A DNA stretch of 64,000 nucleotides from Nocardioides yefusunii (GCF_004014875.1 NZ_CP034929.1:1302001-1366000); one strand, 5' to 3'; counted from the first letter of the stretch, positions 51,321 to 60,862 are shown. Notes: generated from the sequence alone by a model not told the origin. Numbers and translations: made by a program.

Positions 51321-52178
51321 ATGGCAGACACGCGCAGCGGACCCCGTGACGACGTTGACGACCGTTCGGAGGCCCGTCCCCGGGCGCGGCGCAACGATCT
51401 GCCGCGGCTGGTGACGGTGAGCGTCTCGGCGGTGCTCTGCGTCGTGGGCTCGATGTGGGGATCGGGCGTCTTCGGCGGCCCATCGGTGCCCGAAGCGGCT
51501 GACGGCGCCCTGCGCGCCGACTCCACCCTGATCGCCCCCGGCGGACCGGCCTTCTCGATCTGGGGGCTCATCTACTTCGGCCTGGTGGCGTATGCGGTGT
51601 GGCAGTGGCTCCCCGGTCAACGTCGCGCTGCGCGTCACCGTCGGGTCGGGTGGCTGGTCGCGGCCTCGATGATCCTCAACGCGGTCTGGCTGCTGACGGT
51701 GCGTGAAGACCTGCTGTGGTTCAGCGTCGGCGTCATCGTGGTGCTCGCCATCGTCCTGGCCACCGCGCTGCGCAGCCTGCGACTGGCCCGGGTCACCGGC
51801 CTGGCGGACCAGGTCATCACCGACGGGACCCTGGGCGTCTACCTGGGCTGGGTGACGGTCGCGACGTGCGCGAACGTCGCAGCGACCCTCGTCGACGGGG
51901 GCGCCGACGCGGTCGGTGACGCCTCGGAGTGGATCACGGTGGCGGTCCTCGCCGTCGCGGTGCTGCTCGCCGCCGTCCTCGCGCTCAGCACCGGGGGCAA
52001 CCTCGGGATCGGTCTCGCGGTCTGCTGGGGACTGGCATGGGTCGGTGCCGAGCGTCTGGACGGCGAGCCCGCCTCCGACCTCGTGGGCTGGGCCGCCGTC
52101 GCGGCTGCGCTGCTCGCCCTGGTGGTCACCGTCGTGGTGCGTACGCGCACCTCAGGGGACCGACTGCGCGTGGTCTGA
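51321..52178 (+). CDS. Multi-spanning membrane protein, TspO-like
   Basis: 285 residues from ATG 51321. After a ~30-residue basic tail come about eight helices. The second loop and helix AFSIWGLIYFGLVAYAVWQW and the later LNAVWLLTVREDL resemble tryptophan-rich TspO/MBR-related proteins, though this protein is longer than classical five-helix TspO. No ligand motif is visible. A CACCAT hexamer lies 6 nt upstream, so the message may be leaderless. Confidence 0.6.
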   Translation: MADTRSGPRDDVDDRSEARPRARRNDLPRLVTVSVSAVLCVVGSMWGSGVFGGPSVPEAADGALRADSTLIAPGGPAFSIWGLIYFGLVAYAVWQWLPGQRRAARHRRVGWLVAASMILNAVWLLTVREDLLWFSVGVIVVLAIVLATALRSLRLARVTGLADQVITDGTLGVYLGWVTVATCANVAATLVDGGADAVGDASEWITVAVLAVAVLLAAVLALSTGGNLGIGLAVCWGLAWVGAERLDGEPASDLVGWAAVAAALLALVVTVVVRTRTSGDRLRVV

Positions 52179-52200
52179 ACGGCAGCCAGACTGGGTGGAG

Positions 52201-53304
52201 TCAGAGGGAGCTGCGTGAGGCCGGCTGGCCGGTCAGCACCCGCACGGCCAGATCGGTGGTCGCGGGGAAGTTGAGGTGCCCCACGACGTGCTCGACCCGA
52301 GCCACGTCCAACGGCAGCAGCCCCGGGGTTCCGGGGACGTCCGGGGTGAGTCCGAGGTCGAGATCGTCGCGACCGCTCATCATCGTCACGTTGAACTCGT
52401 AGCGTTCCCGGGCACCGGGCGCCATCAGCTTGTTCAGCATCGCCCGGCCGATCTTGCGGCCACCGGTCTCGGCGGCCCAGTCGTCCATCGTCGCCACGAC
52501 GTTCGCGCCGCCGCAGTGGTCGATGTCGCTCCACACCGCCTGCATCGACCCCATCAGGTCGAGCAGCACCGGGGCGGTCTTCTCGCCGATCCCGGGCACG
52601 CCGGGGAGGTTGTCGGAGGCGTCGCCGCGCAGGGCCGCGAACTCCAGGTAGTTCTCCGCCGCGACCCCGTACATCGCCTTCAACGACCGCGGCGTCAGCA
52701 GGGGAGAGGCGTTGATGCCGCCGTTGATCAGACGCAGTACCGAGGTGTGGTCACTGATGTGGGCGAACGAGTCACGGTCCGACGTCACGATGACGCAGTC
52801 CCAGTCGTGGGCGACCGCCCACGTCGCGGCGGAGGCGTTGACGTCGTCGGCCTCCAGACCGGGCGGGGTCAGGGTCGCCATCCCCAGGGCGTCCAGCAGC
52901 GCCCCGGCCCGCTCCAACTGCTCGACCAGGTCGGGGTCCTTCTGGGCGCGCCCCGCCTTGTAGTCGGGATAGAACTCGGTGCGCAACGACCGGGCGCGGT
53001 CGTCGATGCCGAAGATCACCGCGTCGGGAGCGAACTGGTCGATCGACTCGATGATCTGTCGCAGCATCCCGTGCAACGCCCACGCCGGACGTCCGGCCCG
53101 GTCCGTGTGCTGGGTGTGTGCCCGGGCGTGGTGGTTGCGGTGCAGCAACGACGGCGCGTCGACGGCCAGCAGCAGCCGGCGTCCACCCTGGGGGCCGGAG
53201 GTCCAGTCGGTGGAGGGCGTCACCACGACACCACGCGGCGGTGCGGGTGCCGGGTGGTCCGGGGCGGAGGTGTGTGATGTGCTGGTCATGGCGTCGTCGG
53301 CCAT
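52201..53304 (-). CDS. 5'-3' exonuclease (PolA N-domain-like)
   Basis: 367 residues from ATG 53304; a second ATG at 53289 is equally possible. After a Pro/Ser-rich tail of about 45 residues comes the FEN-like fold: LLLAVDAPSLLHR (first metal Asp), EFYPDYKAGR arch, LEADDVNASAAT and VIVTSDRDSFA (metal Asp cluster), then the helix-hairpin-helix LPGVPGIGEKTAPVLL. It has no polymerase domain. Cleaves 5' flaps or RNA primers; actinobacteria often carry such a stand-alone copy. Divergent from gabD by 50 bp. Confidence 0.88.
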   Translation of the reverse strand: MADDAMTSTSHTSAPDHPAPAPPRGVVVTPSTDWTSGPQGGRRLLLAVDAPSLLHRNHHARAHTQHTDRAGRPAWALHGMLRQIIESIDQFAPDAVIFGIDDRARSLRTEFYPDYKAGRAQKDPDLVEQLERAGALLDALGMATLTPPGLEADDVNASAATWAVAHDWDCVIVTSDRDSFAHISDHTSVLRLINGGINASPLLTPRSLKAMYGVAAENYLEFAALRGDASDNLPGVPGIGEKTAPVLLDLMGSMQAVWSDIDHCGGANVVATMDDWAAETGGRKIGRAMLNKLMAPGARERYEFNVTMMSGRDDLDLGLTPDVPGTPGLLPLDVARVEHVVGHLNFPATTDLAVRVLTGQPASRSSL

Positions 53305-53354
53305 CGTACGGCCCGCCGAGTCCGACACCACCGCAGCAGACGGCAGGAGCACTC

Positions 53355-54860
53355 ATGTCCCCCCACAGCACACGCCCGGGCACGCCGCACGGCACTCCCG
53401 TCACTGTTCCCGGTTCCTGGCATCCACGCGGTGCGGTGTTCGTGGCGGGGCAGTGGCGCGACGGCCACGGCGGGGACGTGGTGGTCGACGACCCCGCGAC
53501 CGCCCAGGTGCTCGCCACCCTCAAGGGTGCTGACGCCGCCGACGTGACCGCTGCCGCCGACGCCGCCCAGGCCGCCGGTGCAGCATGGGCGGCCACCGCG
53601 CCTCGTCGTCGTTCGGAGATCCTGCGGGCCGTCTTCGAGGCGATGCACGCCCGCAGCGACGAGATCGCCGAGCTGATCACGGCCGAGAACGGCAAGTCGT
53701 TGGCCGACTCCCTGGCCGAGGTCACCTACGCCGCAGAGTTCTTCCGCTGGTTCTCCGAGGAAGCGGTCCGCACCCACGGCGGCTTCGGCGTCGCCCCGGC
53801 CGGTGGCACCCGCACCCTGGTGCAGTCCCGTCCGGTCGGTGTCGCAGCCCTCGTCACGCCCTGGAACTTCCCCGCCGCGATGGTGACCCGCAAGATCGCG
53901 CCCGCGCTCGCCGCGGGCTGCACCGTCGTCGTGAAGCCCCCGGCCGAGACCCCGCTGACCTCGCTCTTCATCGCCGAACTCATCGACGACGTGCTCCGTG
54001 ACGCCGGCATGGAAGCAGGGATCGTCAACGTCGTACCGTCCGACGACTCCGCGATGGTCGGAACGACGCTGCTCGCCCACCCCGACGTCCGCAAGATCTC
54101 CTTCACCGGATCCACCCGCGTGGGGCGGATCCTGCTCGCCCAGGCCGCCGAACGGATCGTGAACTCCTCGATGGAGCTCGGCGGCAACGCCCCCTTCGTG
54201 GTCACCGACACTGCCGACGTCGACGCTGCCGTCGCCGGCGCGATGATCGCCAAGTTCCGCAACGGCGGCCAGGCCTGCACGGCCGCCAACCGGTTCCACG
54301 TCCACCGCGACGTGCACGACGAGTTCGTGGAGAAGTTCGCCGCTCGGATCGCGGCGCTCAACGTCGGGCCGGGAGCTTCCGGCGCCGAGATCGGTCCGAT
54401 GGTCTCGGCCAAGGCCCGCGACTCCATCGCGGAGGTCGTCGACGCAGCCGTCGCCGACGGTGCTCGGATCCACACCACCGCGCCGGTGCCCGAGGGCGCC
54501 GGGTACTGGTACCCGCCGACGCTGCTGACCGGCGTGAGCCCCGATGCCGCGATCGTCCAGCACGAACTCTTCGGCCCCGTCGCGCCGGTGATCGTCTTCG
54601 ATGACGTCGAGGAGATGATCGCCCACGCCAACAGCACCGAGATGGGGCTGGCTGGCTACGTCTACGACCGTGACCTAGCACGCGCGATGCGGATCGCCGA
54701 ACGTCTCGAGATCGGGATGATCGGCATCAACCGCGGACTCGTCTCCGACCCCGCCGCCCCGTTCGGCGGCACCAAGCAGTCGGGTCTGGGACGCGAAGGC
54801 GCCCGCGAGGGCATGGACGCGTTCCTCGAGACCCAGTACCTCTCGATCGCCTGGGAATGA
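53355..54860 (+). CDS. gabD: Succinate-semialdehyde dehydrogenase, NAD(P)+
   Basis: 501 residues from ATG 53355 with AGGAG. ALDH fold: TPWNFPAAM (Asn near 170), KISFTGSTRVGR, Glu274 in MELGGNAPF, and catalytic Cys308 in GGQACTAANRF. FGGTKQSGLGREGAREG near the end is typical of GabD-type enzymes. Oxidises succinic semialdehyde to succinate at the end of GABA, putrescine or 4-hydroxybutyrate breakdown; relaxed aldehyde use is possible. Confidence 0.85.
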   Translation: MSPHSTRPGTPHGTPVTVPGSWHPRGAVFVAGQWRDGHGGDVVVDDPATAQVLATLKGADAADVTAAADAAQAAGAAWAATAPRRRSEILRAVFEAMHARSDEIAELITAENGKSLADSLAEVTYAAEFFRWFSEEAVRTHGGFGVAPAGGTRTLVQSRPVGVAALVTPWNFPAAMVTRKIAPALAAGCTVVVKPPAETPLTSLFIAELIDDVLRDAGMEAGIVNVVPSDDSAMVGTTLLAHPDVRKISFTGSTRVGRILLAQAAERIVNSSMELGGNAPFVVTDTADVDAAVAGAMIAKFRNGGQACTAANRFHVHRDVHDEFVEKFAARIAALNVGPGASGAEIGPMVSAKARDSIAEVVDAAVADGARIHTTAPVPEGAGYWYPPTLLTGVSPDAAIVQHELFGPVAPVIVFDDVEEMIAHANSTEMGLAGYVYDRDLARAMRIAERLEIGMIGINRGLVSDPAAPFGGTKQSGLGREGAREGMDAFLETQYLSIAWE

Positions 54861-54865
54861 CCGGG

Positions 54866-54887
54866 CTGGAGTGAAGCTGGAGTGAAA
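54866..54887 (+). repeat. 11-bp tandem duplication of a ribosome-binding region
   Basis: CTGGAGTGAAG is repeated back to back (54866-54876, 54877-54887, one mismatch at the end). Each copy has a GGAG. The second copy serves GTG 54891. Confidence 0.6.
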
Positions 54888-54890
54888 GCA

Positions 54891-55568
54891 GTGAAGATCG
54901 CCCTCATCGGTGCCACCGGCCGCGTCGGCGCCGAGACGCTCAGCGCCGCCGTCCTGGACGGTCACGACGTCCACGCGCTGGTCCGTCGTCCTGAAGCCGT
55001 GCCGCGCCACCCCGGAGTGAGCGTCGCTGCGGTCAACCTCCGCGACCCCGACGTGCTCGCGATCGAGTTCGCCGGGTGCGACGCGATCGCGGTGGCGCTG
55101 CGTTCCGAACCCGCGCGCCGCGACCTGCTCAGCGAGACCCTGCCCGTGATCGCCGACGCTGCCCGCACCGCCGGGGTGCGTCGCGTCGTCCAGGTGGGGG
55201 AGTTCGGTGCGGGGGAGACCGCCCGTGTCGCCTCCTGGCGCGCACGCAGCATCTACGCCTCCCTCGACCGGGCCCGGCTCACCGACCATGCCCGCGCCCT
55301 CGAAGTCACTGACCGCACCGGCCTGGAATGGACGACGCTGCTGCCGGTGAAGCTGCGTGAGGGGGCACCGCACCAGGTGTTCGCAGTGATGCCGTGGGAG
55401 GACGTCGCCCGCGTCCCCGGCCTGCCGATGCTGCCCTACGCCAACGTCGCCCGCGTCGTCGTCGACCTGGCGACCCGAGCAGAGCACGTGCCGGGACCGT
55501 TGCTGGTCACCACTGCTGCCGGGGTGCGCCTGACCTCGGCCGCCGCGCGGACGGTGACACTGGCCTAG
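54891..55568 (+). CDS. NAD(P)-binding (NmrA/SDR-like) epimerase-family protein
   Basis: 225 residues from GTG 54891, chosen because the protein then starts MKIALIGATGRVG, the family norm, with a GGAG 8 nt upstream; GTG 54882 would add three residues. Rossmann motif G-A-T-G-R-V-G at 8-14, then VHALVRRPEAV and VRRVVQVGEFGAG. The usual Y-x-x-x-K of classical SDRs is absent, so an atypical reductase or a redox-sensing NmrA-like role is likely. Follows gabD on the same strand. Confidence 0.8.
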   Translation: MKIALIGATGRVGAETLSAAVLDGHDVHALVRRPEAVPRHPGVSVAAVNLRDPDVLAIEFAGCDAIAVALRSEPARRDLLSETLPVIADAARTAGVRRVVQVGEFGAGETARVASWRARSIYASLDRARLTDHARALEVTDRTGLEWTTLLPVKLREGAPHQVFAVMPWEDVARVPGLPMLPYANVARVVVDLATRAEHVPGPLLVTTAAGVRLTSAAARTVTLA

Positions 55569-55585
55569 CGCAGCCGGGGCGGAGA

Positions 55586-55601
55586 TCCTCCCGTGGGAGG
55601 A
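55586..55601 (+). terminator. Short hairpin terminator
   Basis: Seven-bp perfect stem TCCTCCC/GGGAGGA with a 2-nt apex, 18 bp after the epimerase-like gene and before the histidine kinase promoter. Confidence 0.4.
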
Positions 55602-55624
55602 CGACGCAGCAGCAGTCACCCGCC

Positions 55625-55630
55625 TACGAT
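55625..55630 (+). promoter_or_regulatory. -10 box TACGAT for leaderless kinase transcript
   Basis: Six nt before GTG 55637. Confidence 0.45.
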
Positions 55631-55636
55631 TCACCG

Positions 55637-56797
55637 GTGGAGACCCGTAGCCCCTGGACGATGAGTCCCCGCGCCAGCGCCTGGTTCGACCGGGCACTGG
55701 CGGCACTGTTGACGCTCCTGGTCCTGGCCTCGGCGGCGGGTGCGGACTCCTTCGCGCTGGTGGCCGTGGTCCTGTGCGGACAGACGGTGCCGCTGCTGTG
55801 GCGCCGCTCGCGCCCCGGGGCGGTGCTGTTGGCGGTCGGCGTCGCGATGTTCGCCCAGGCGGTGCTGCTGTCCGACTTCGTGGTGGCGCCCACCCAGGTG
55901 GCCGCCCCGATCGTCGCCTACTCCGCAGCGCGGTGGGGCAGCACTGCGGTCCGCTACGGCGCCGTGGCGATGACGCTCTTCGGGTCAGGGGTGGCCGGCG
56001 TCGTCTGGACGCTGCCCCATCCGGACCTGCGCACGGTGGTGTTCATCGCGGCCCTGTGCGCGGCGACCACGCTCGCTGCGTGGGCCATCGGCCTGGCCGG
56101 GAGCCAACGGGACCGCTACCTCGCAGGTCTGAAGGACCGCGCCGACCAGCTCCAGCGCGTCGCCGATCGTGACGTCGCCCTCGCTGCTCAGGACGAACGC
56201 GCCCGGATCGCCCGCGAGATGCACGACGTCGTGGCCCACGGGCTCTCCGTCATCGTCGTCCAGGCGGACGGCGCCCGCTACGCCGCCGCGAAGAACCCCG
56301 ACGTCGCCGTCTCCACCCTGGAGACCATCGCCTCCACCGGACGCGAGTCGCTCCAGGAGATGCGCCGCCTGCTCGGCGTGCTCCGCACCGGTGACTCCGG
56401 GGTCCGCCCCCAACCGACCCTGGCCGACGTGCCGCACCTCGTCTCCGAGGCCGCTGCGGCCGGGACCGAGGTGACTGCCGAGATCCCCGATGTCCTCCCG
56501 CACGTCCCCGACGGCGTCGGACTGGCCGCCTACCGGTGCGTCCAGGAGGCGCTCACCAACGTCCGTAAGCACGCCGGGCCGGAGGCGAAGGTTCACGTCA
56601 GGCTCGCTGTGCAGGGCGGAGCCCTCTGCGTCGACGTCACCGACGACGGCCGAGGGGCCAGCGCGCGGCCCGCCCAGCCTTCAGGCGGGCTGGGGCTGAT
56701 GGGCATGCGCGAACGCGTCGGTGTCCACGGCGGTGAGGTGGTCTCCGGGCCACGCGTGGGTGGCGGCTGGCACGTCGGTGCGAGGATTCCTCTGTGA
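55637..56797 (+). CDS. Sensor histidine kinase, NarL/DesK type
   Basis: 386 residues from GTG 55637. N-terminal ~150 residues form about five membrane helices with hardly any outer domain. HisKA_3 dimerisation helix with His196 in RIAREMHDVVAHGLS, then the ATPase domain with ALTNVRKHAG (N box), DDGRGAS (G1) and GGLGLMGMRERV (G2). Overlaps the response regulator by 4 nt. The intramembrane sensor and the ABC exporter downstream suggest detection of envelope or antibiotic stress. Confidence 0.93.
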   Translation: METRSPWTMSPRASAWFDRALAALLTLLVLASAAGADSFALVAVVLCGQTVPLLWRRSRPGAVLLAVGVAMFAQAVLLSDFVVAPTQVAAPIVAYSAARWGSTAVRYGAVAMTLFGSGVAGVVWTLPHPDLRTVVFIAALCAATTLAAWAIGLAGSQRDRYLAGLKDRADQLQRVADRDVALAAQDERARIAREMHDVVAHGLSVIVVQADGARYAAAKNPDVAVSTLETIASTGRESLQEMRRLLGVLRTGDSGVRPQPTLADVPHLVSEAAAAGTEVTAEIPDVLPHVPDGVGLAAYRCVQEALTNVRKHAGPEAKVHVRLAVQGGALCVDVTDDGRGASARPAQPSGGLGLMGMRERVGVHGGEVVSGPRVGGGWHVGARIPL

Positions 56798-57516
56798 GCA
56801 GCTTCGTCGACCCGTCCCCCGAATCCGTCTCCGACGCCCCGATCAGGGTCTTCCTCGTCGACGACCAGGAGATGGTCCGGGCCGGGTTCCGGATGCTCGT
56901 CGACTCCCAGGACGACATGGACGTCGTCGGCGACGCCGGCGACGGCGCAGTCGCCCTGGAACAACTCGCCGTGACGCGCGCCGACGTCGTGCTGATGGAC
57001 GTCCGGATGCCCCGCATGGACGGCGTGGAGGCGACCCGGCGTCTGTTGGAGCGCCCCGACGCACCGCGCGTGGTGGTGCTGACCACCTTCGACCTCGACG
57101 AGTACGCCTTCGCCGCCATCCGTGCCGGGGCCTCCGCGTTCCTGCTCAAGGACGCCACCCCGCCTGACCTGCTCGGGGCGATCCGGGCCGTCCACGGAGG
57201 TGACTCGGTGGTGGCCCCCAGCACCACCCGTCGCCTGCTCGACCACTTCGCGTCCCTGCCGGAGGAGGTCGGGAGCGGCGGGGGAGAGGGCACGGGGCAG
57301 CCGGACACGTCCCGGTTGGCCGACCTCACCGAACGCGAACTCGACGTCCTGCGGCTGGTCGCCGCGGGCCGTTCCAACACCGAGATCGCCTCCGACCTCG
57401 TTGTCGCGGAGACCACGGTCAAGACCCACGTCGGACGTCTGCTCGCCAAGACCGGGTCCCGCGACCGGGTGCAACTGGTCGTGCTGGCCTACGAGACCGG
57501 GCTCGTCGTCCCGTGA
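56794..57516 (+). CDS. Response regulator, NarL/LuxR family
   Basis: 240 residues from GTG 56794. Receiver domain with acidic pair LVDDQEMVRAGF, phospho-acceptor Asp69 in VLMDVRMPRMDG, Thr in VLTTFD and Lys in LLKDA. A Gly-rich linker (about 160-172) leads to a LuxR HTH (LTERELDVLRLVAAGRSN, then VVAETTVKTHVGRLLAK). Partner of the kinase it overlaps. Likely activates the ABC exporter genes that follow after 107 bp. Confidence 0.93.
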   Translation: MSSFVDPSPESVSDAPIRVFLVDDQEMVRAGFRMLVDSQDDMDVVGDAGDGAVALEQLAVTRADVVLMDVRMPRMDGVEATRRLLERPDAPRVVVLTTFDLDEYAFAAIRAGASAFLLKDATPPDLLGAIRAVHGGDSVVAPSTTRRLLDHFASLPEEVGSGGGEGTGQPDTSRLADLTERELDVLRLVAAGRSNTEIASDLVVAETTVKTHVGRLLAKTGSRDRVQLVVLAYETGLVVP

Positions 57517-57623
57517 GGTGACGCGGGAGTGCCCCGCGTCATCCTCAGGTAGGACACGGACCGGCCGCAGGTGGGGTCCGTGGGTGGATGTGTGAGGCGG
57601 TGAAAGACGGAATTCTGGTCACC

Positions 57624-58385
57624 ATGACCACCACTCAGCTCGACCAGCACCAGCCCGGATCGGTCGTCGCGGCCCGCGCGACCGGCCTCACCAAGACCTA
57701 CGGCCACGGGGAGTCGGCCGTCCACGCCCTGCGCGACGTGGACCTCGCCCTCCTCGAGGGCCGGTTCACCGCCATCATGGGGCCCTCGGGTTCGGGCAAG
57801 TCGACACTGATGCACTGCCTGGCCGGCCTCGACGCCGCCACCGCGGGCACCGTCGAGGTCGCGGGACGCGAACTCTCCGGGCTCGACGACACCGCGCTGA
57901 CCCTGTTCCGCCGCGAACACATCGGGTTCGTCTTCCAGGCGTTCAACCTGCTCCCGATGCTGACGGCCCGTCAGAACATCCTGCTGCCGCTGGAGCTGTC
58001 CGGCGTCAAGGTCGACCGTGACCACTTCGACGAGGTCACCGCGATGCTCGGGATCACCGATCGCCTCGGGCACCTGCCCAGCGAACTGTCCGGTGGTCAG
58101 CAGCAGCGTGTGGCGATCGCGCGCGCCCTGGTGGCCCAGCCCGACGTCGTCTTCGCCGACGAACCGACCGGAAACCTCGATTCCGACTCCAGCGCAGAGG
58201 TGCTCGGCCACCTGCGTCGCTCGGTCAAGGAACGCGGCATGACGGTTGTGATGGTCACCCATGAGCTCGAGGCCGCTGCCTACGCCGACGACGTCGTCGT
58301 CATCCGTGACGGCCGGGTGGACGCCCACCTGATCGAACCGTCGCAGGACCAGCTCGTCGCCGTGCTGCGACGCAAGGTGGCGTGA
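57624..58385 (+). CDS. ABC transporter ATP-binding protein, MacB/LolD type
   Basis: 253 residues from ATG 57624; an in-frame ATG at 57588 would add 12 residues. An AATTCT hexamer sits 7 nt before 57624, consistent with a leaderless start. Walker A GPSGSGKST (about 53-61), FVFQAFNLLPMLTARQNI, LSGGQQQRVAIARAL, VVFADEPTGNLD, THELEAA. Typical partner of FtsX-like permeases in exporters of peptides or lipids. Its stop overlaps the permease ATG. Confidence 0.92.
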   Translation: MTTTQLDQHQPGSVVAARATGLTKTYGHGESAVHALRDVDLALLEGRFTAIMGPSGSGKSTLMHCLAGLDAATAGTVEVAGRELSGLDDTALTLFRREHIGFVFQAFNLLPMLTARQNILLPLELSGVKVDRDHFDEVTAMLGITDRLGHLPSELSGGQQQRVAIARALVAQPDVVFADEPTGNLDSDSSAEVLGHLRRSVKERGMTVVMVTHELEAAAYADDVVVIRDGRVDAHLIEPSQDQLVAVLRRKVA

Positions 58386-60862
58386 TGCGTACCGTCCTGC
58401 TCGCCTCCCTGAGGCACAACCGGCGCCGCTACGTCGCCTCCGCCATCGCCGTCGTCCTCGGTGTGGCGTTCATCGTGGCCACCAACGGCCTTGCCGGTGC
58501 GCTGGGCGCGGGCATGACCAAGGACGTCGCCGTCCCCTACACCGGTGCTGACGTCGTGGTCACCCTCGAGGGTTCCGGCCAGGACCGCGCGACGTTCCTG
58601 GCCCGGGCCGCGCGTGAGGGTGCCGTCGTCACCCCACAGATCACCAGGTGGATCACCGCCGAACACGACGACGAGGCAGTCGACCTCGTGGTCGGGGCCG
58701 TCGCCGACGACGCCTCCATGCAGTGGCAGGAGATCCGCGAGGGCCGGATGCCCCAGCGCGACGGCGAGGCCTTGATCGGCGAGAAGCGTGCCGTCGAGAC
58801 CGGCCTCACCGTCGGCGACCGGATCACGCTCCCTCAGAGCGACGACGCTGCACCGCTCACCGTCGAGGTCGTCGGCATCTCGGGTGACATCACGATGGGT
58901 TACACCAACTTCTTCGTGCGTGCCGGGGATGCCGAACGAGCCGGTCTGGAGCCGTGGACGATGCTCGTGGGCGGTGAGACCGCGTGGATCGACGACGTCG
59001 ACCTCGCGCTGAGCCAGATCAGCGCCCAACAGCAGATCCTCGACGACCAGACGTCGGTCACCCAGGGCGTCGACGTCATCGCGATCCTGGTGAGTCTGTT
59101 CGCCGCCATCGCCCTGATGGTCGCGATCCTCGTCATCACGAACACGTTCGCGATCCTCTTCGCCCAGCGGGCCCGCGACTTCGCGCTCCTGCGCTGCGTC
59201 GGCGTCACCGCCAAGCAGCTGCGCCGATCGGTCCGGGTCGAGGCGCTGGTCCTGGGTGTCGTCGCCTCCGTGCTCGGTGTGGCGCTCGGTGTCGCTCTCG
59301 CCTTCGGCATCGCCGCGCTGGCCGGGAACTGGGTGGACGTCCTGGGCACCGCCAGCTTCAGTACGGCATGGCTGGTCGCTGCGACGGTGATCGGAGTCGG
59401 TGTCACCCTGGCCGCTGCCTGGCTGCCCACCCGAGCCGTCACCCGGATCTCCCCGCTCGCCGCGCTGCGCCCCACCGAGGGCGTGAACGCGAAGAGCCGC
59501 GCCGGAGTGCTGCGCCTGCTCCTGGGCGCCGTCGTGGTCCTGGCTGGTGGCGCAGTGCTGGCGTGGAGTGTGCTGGAGGCCGACAAGGGATCCGACGCCG
59601 TCGACGCCAACGTCGTGCTGCTGGTGATGCTGGCCGGAGGCAGCGTCGCGTTCGTCGGCGTCCTGCTGCTGGGGCCCTGGCTGGTGCCCGGCCTGGTGCG
59701 TCTCGTGGGCCGTGTCGTCACCCGACGCGGTTCCGCCGGCGCCGTCACCCGTCTGGCCACGTCCAACACGGTCCGCAACCCCCGCCGCACGGCGACCACC
59801 GCTGCGTCGCTGATGGTGGGGGTCACCCTCACCACCGCGGTGCTGGCCGGACTCAACTCGGTGCGCGTCACACTCAACACCGAGATGGAGGGCTCCTACC
59901 CGCTGGACGTGGCGGTCCTGGCCACCCCCGGCGACCGCGACCTCGCCGGCGACTCCGGACGATCCCTGCTGACGGCTCTCGGCGCCCAGGACGAGATCGA
60001 CGACGCGGTCCTCGTCGACGGCGCCCTGGTCACCCTCGGGACGACGGAGATCCGCGCTCTGGCCGTGACCGGCCAGGAGGGTCCCCTGCGCAACCACGAC
60101 GACCAGTTCAACGGCGCTGACGTCCTCGTCGACGGTCAGGCGTACACCAGCCTGATGGACGACGACGTCGAGTACGAGGGCAACGGTGTGAAGGCCACCC
60201 TGACCGGCCCGCGGGGAAGCGTCGACGTCCTGGTGCGAGCCAACGACGCCTACGGGGCCGAGAGCGCAGCCGTGCGTCCCGACGTGCTCAGCACGGTGGC
60301 CGATCTGACTCCCACTGCCGTCTTCGCACGAGCAGCTGACGGCGCAGCGGCCACCGACGTCCAGACCGCCGTGTCCCGAGCTGGCGTCGAGGCAGGAATG
60401 GCAGTCAGTCAGAGCGGAGGCCACGCCGACCGCAGCTACTTCGACTCCCAGTTCACCGTGATCGCGGCAGCCGTCGTCGGCCTCCTCAGCGTCGCCGTGG
60501 TGATCGCCCTGATCGGCATCGGCAACACCCTGGGTCTCTCGGTCCTGGAGCGGACCCGCGAGAACTCGCTGCTGCGGGCGATGGGCTACACGAAGGCCCA
60601 GATGCGTCGCACGCTCGCCTGGGAAGGCGTCCTGGTGGCAACTGTCGCCACCCTCCTGGGCATCGTCATCGGGCTGACGTTCGCGTGGGTGGGGGTCAAG
60701 GTCCTCCTCGGCGGATTCCCGATCGCGAGTGAGTTCAGCGTCCCGGTGATCCAGATCGTCGTGATCGTCGCTGTCGCCCTGGCCGCAGGAGTACTGGCCA
60801 GCGTGGTGCCGAGCCGCAAGGCGGCCCGGATCAGCCCGGCGGCAGGGCTCACCCTCACCTGA
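58385..60862 (+). CDS. FtsX-like ABC permease
   Basis: 825 residues from ATG 58385 (TGATG coupling with the ATPase; a GTG at 58382 is possible). Helix 1 near residues 15-38, a periplasmic-type domain to about 220, first FtsX domain about 228-360 (IAILVSLFAAIALMVAILVI, then ARDFALLRCVGVT), a middle pair of helices about 375-440, a second outer domain, and a second FtsX domain about 690-815 (NTLGLSVLERTRENSLLRAMG). A two-fold FtsX exporter, as in antimicrobial-peptide or lipoprotein-release systems of actinobacteria. Confidence 0.92.
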   Translation: MRTVLLASLRHNRRRYVASAIAVVLGVAFIVATNGLAGALGAGMTKDVAVPYTGADVVVTLEGSGQDRATFLARAAREGAVVTPQITRWITAEHDDEAVDLVVGAVADDASMQWQEIREGRMPQRDGEALIGEKRAVETGLTVGDRITLPQSDDAAPLTVEVVGISGDITMGYTNFFVRAGDAERAGLEPWTMLVGGETAWIDDVDLALSQISAQQQILDDQTSVTQGVDVIAILVSLFAAIALMVAILVITNTFAILFAQRARDFALLRCVGVTAKQLRRSVRVEALVLGVVASVLGVALGVALAFGIAALAGNWVDVLGTASFSTAWLVAATVIGVGVTLAAAWLPTRAVTRISPLAALRPTEGVNAKSRAGVLRLLLGAVVVLAGGAVLAWSVLEADKGSDAVDANVVLLVMLAGGSVAFVGVLLLGPWLVPGLVRLVGRVVTRRGSAGAVTRLATSNTVRNPRRTATTAASLMVGVTLTTAVLAGLNSVRVTLNTEMEGSYPLDVAVLATPGDRDLAGDSGRSLLTALGAQDEIDDAVLVDGALVTLGTTEIRALAVTGQEGPLRNHDDQFNGADVLVDGQAYTSLMDDDVEYEGNGVKATLTGPRGSVDVLVRANDAYGAESAAVRPDVLSTVADLTPTAVFARAADGAAATDVQTAVSRAGVEAGMAVSQSGGHADRSYFDSQFTVIAAAVVGLLSVAVVIALIGIGNTLGLSVLERTRENSLLRAMGYTKAQMRRTLAWEGVLVATVATLLGIVIGLTFAWVGVKVLLGGFPIASEFSVPVIQIVVIVAVALAAGVLASVVPSRKAARISPAAGLTLT

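Noticed and set aside
58280..60424. Very long open frame antisense to the FtsX permease gene; similar ones are antisense to nadE and to the ABC binding-protein gene
   Set aside because: These are mirror images of third-position GC bias; their products are low-complexity Arg/Gly/His/Asp mixtures without motifs, while the opposite strand has clear family motifs.
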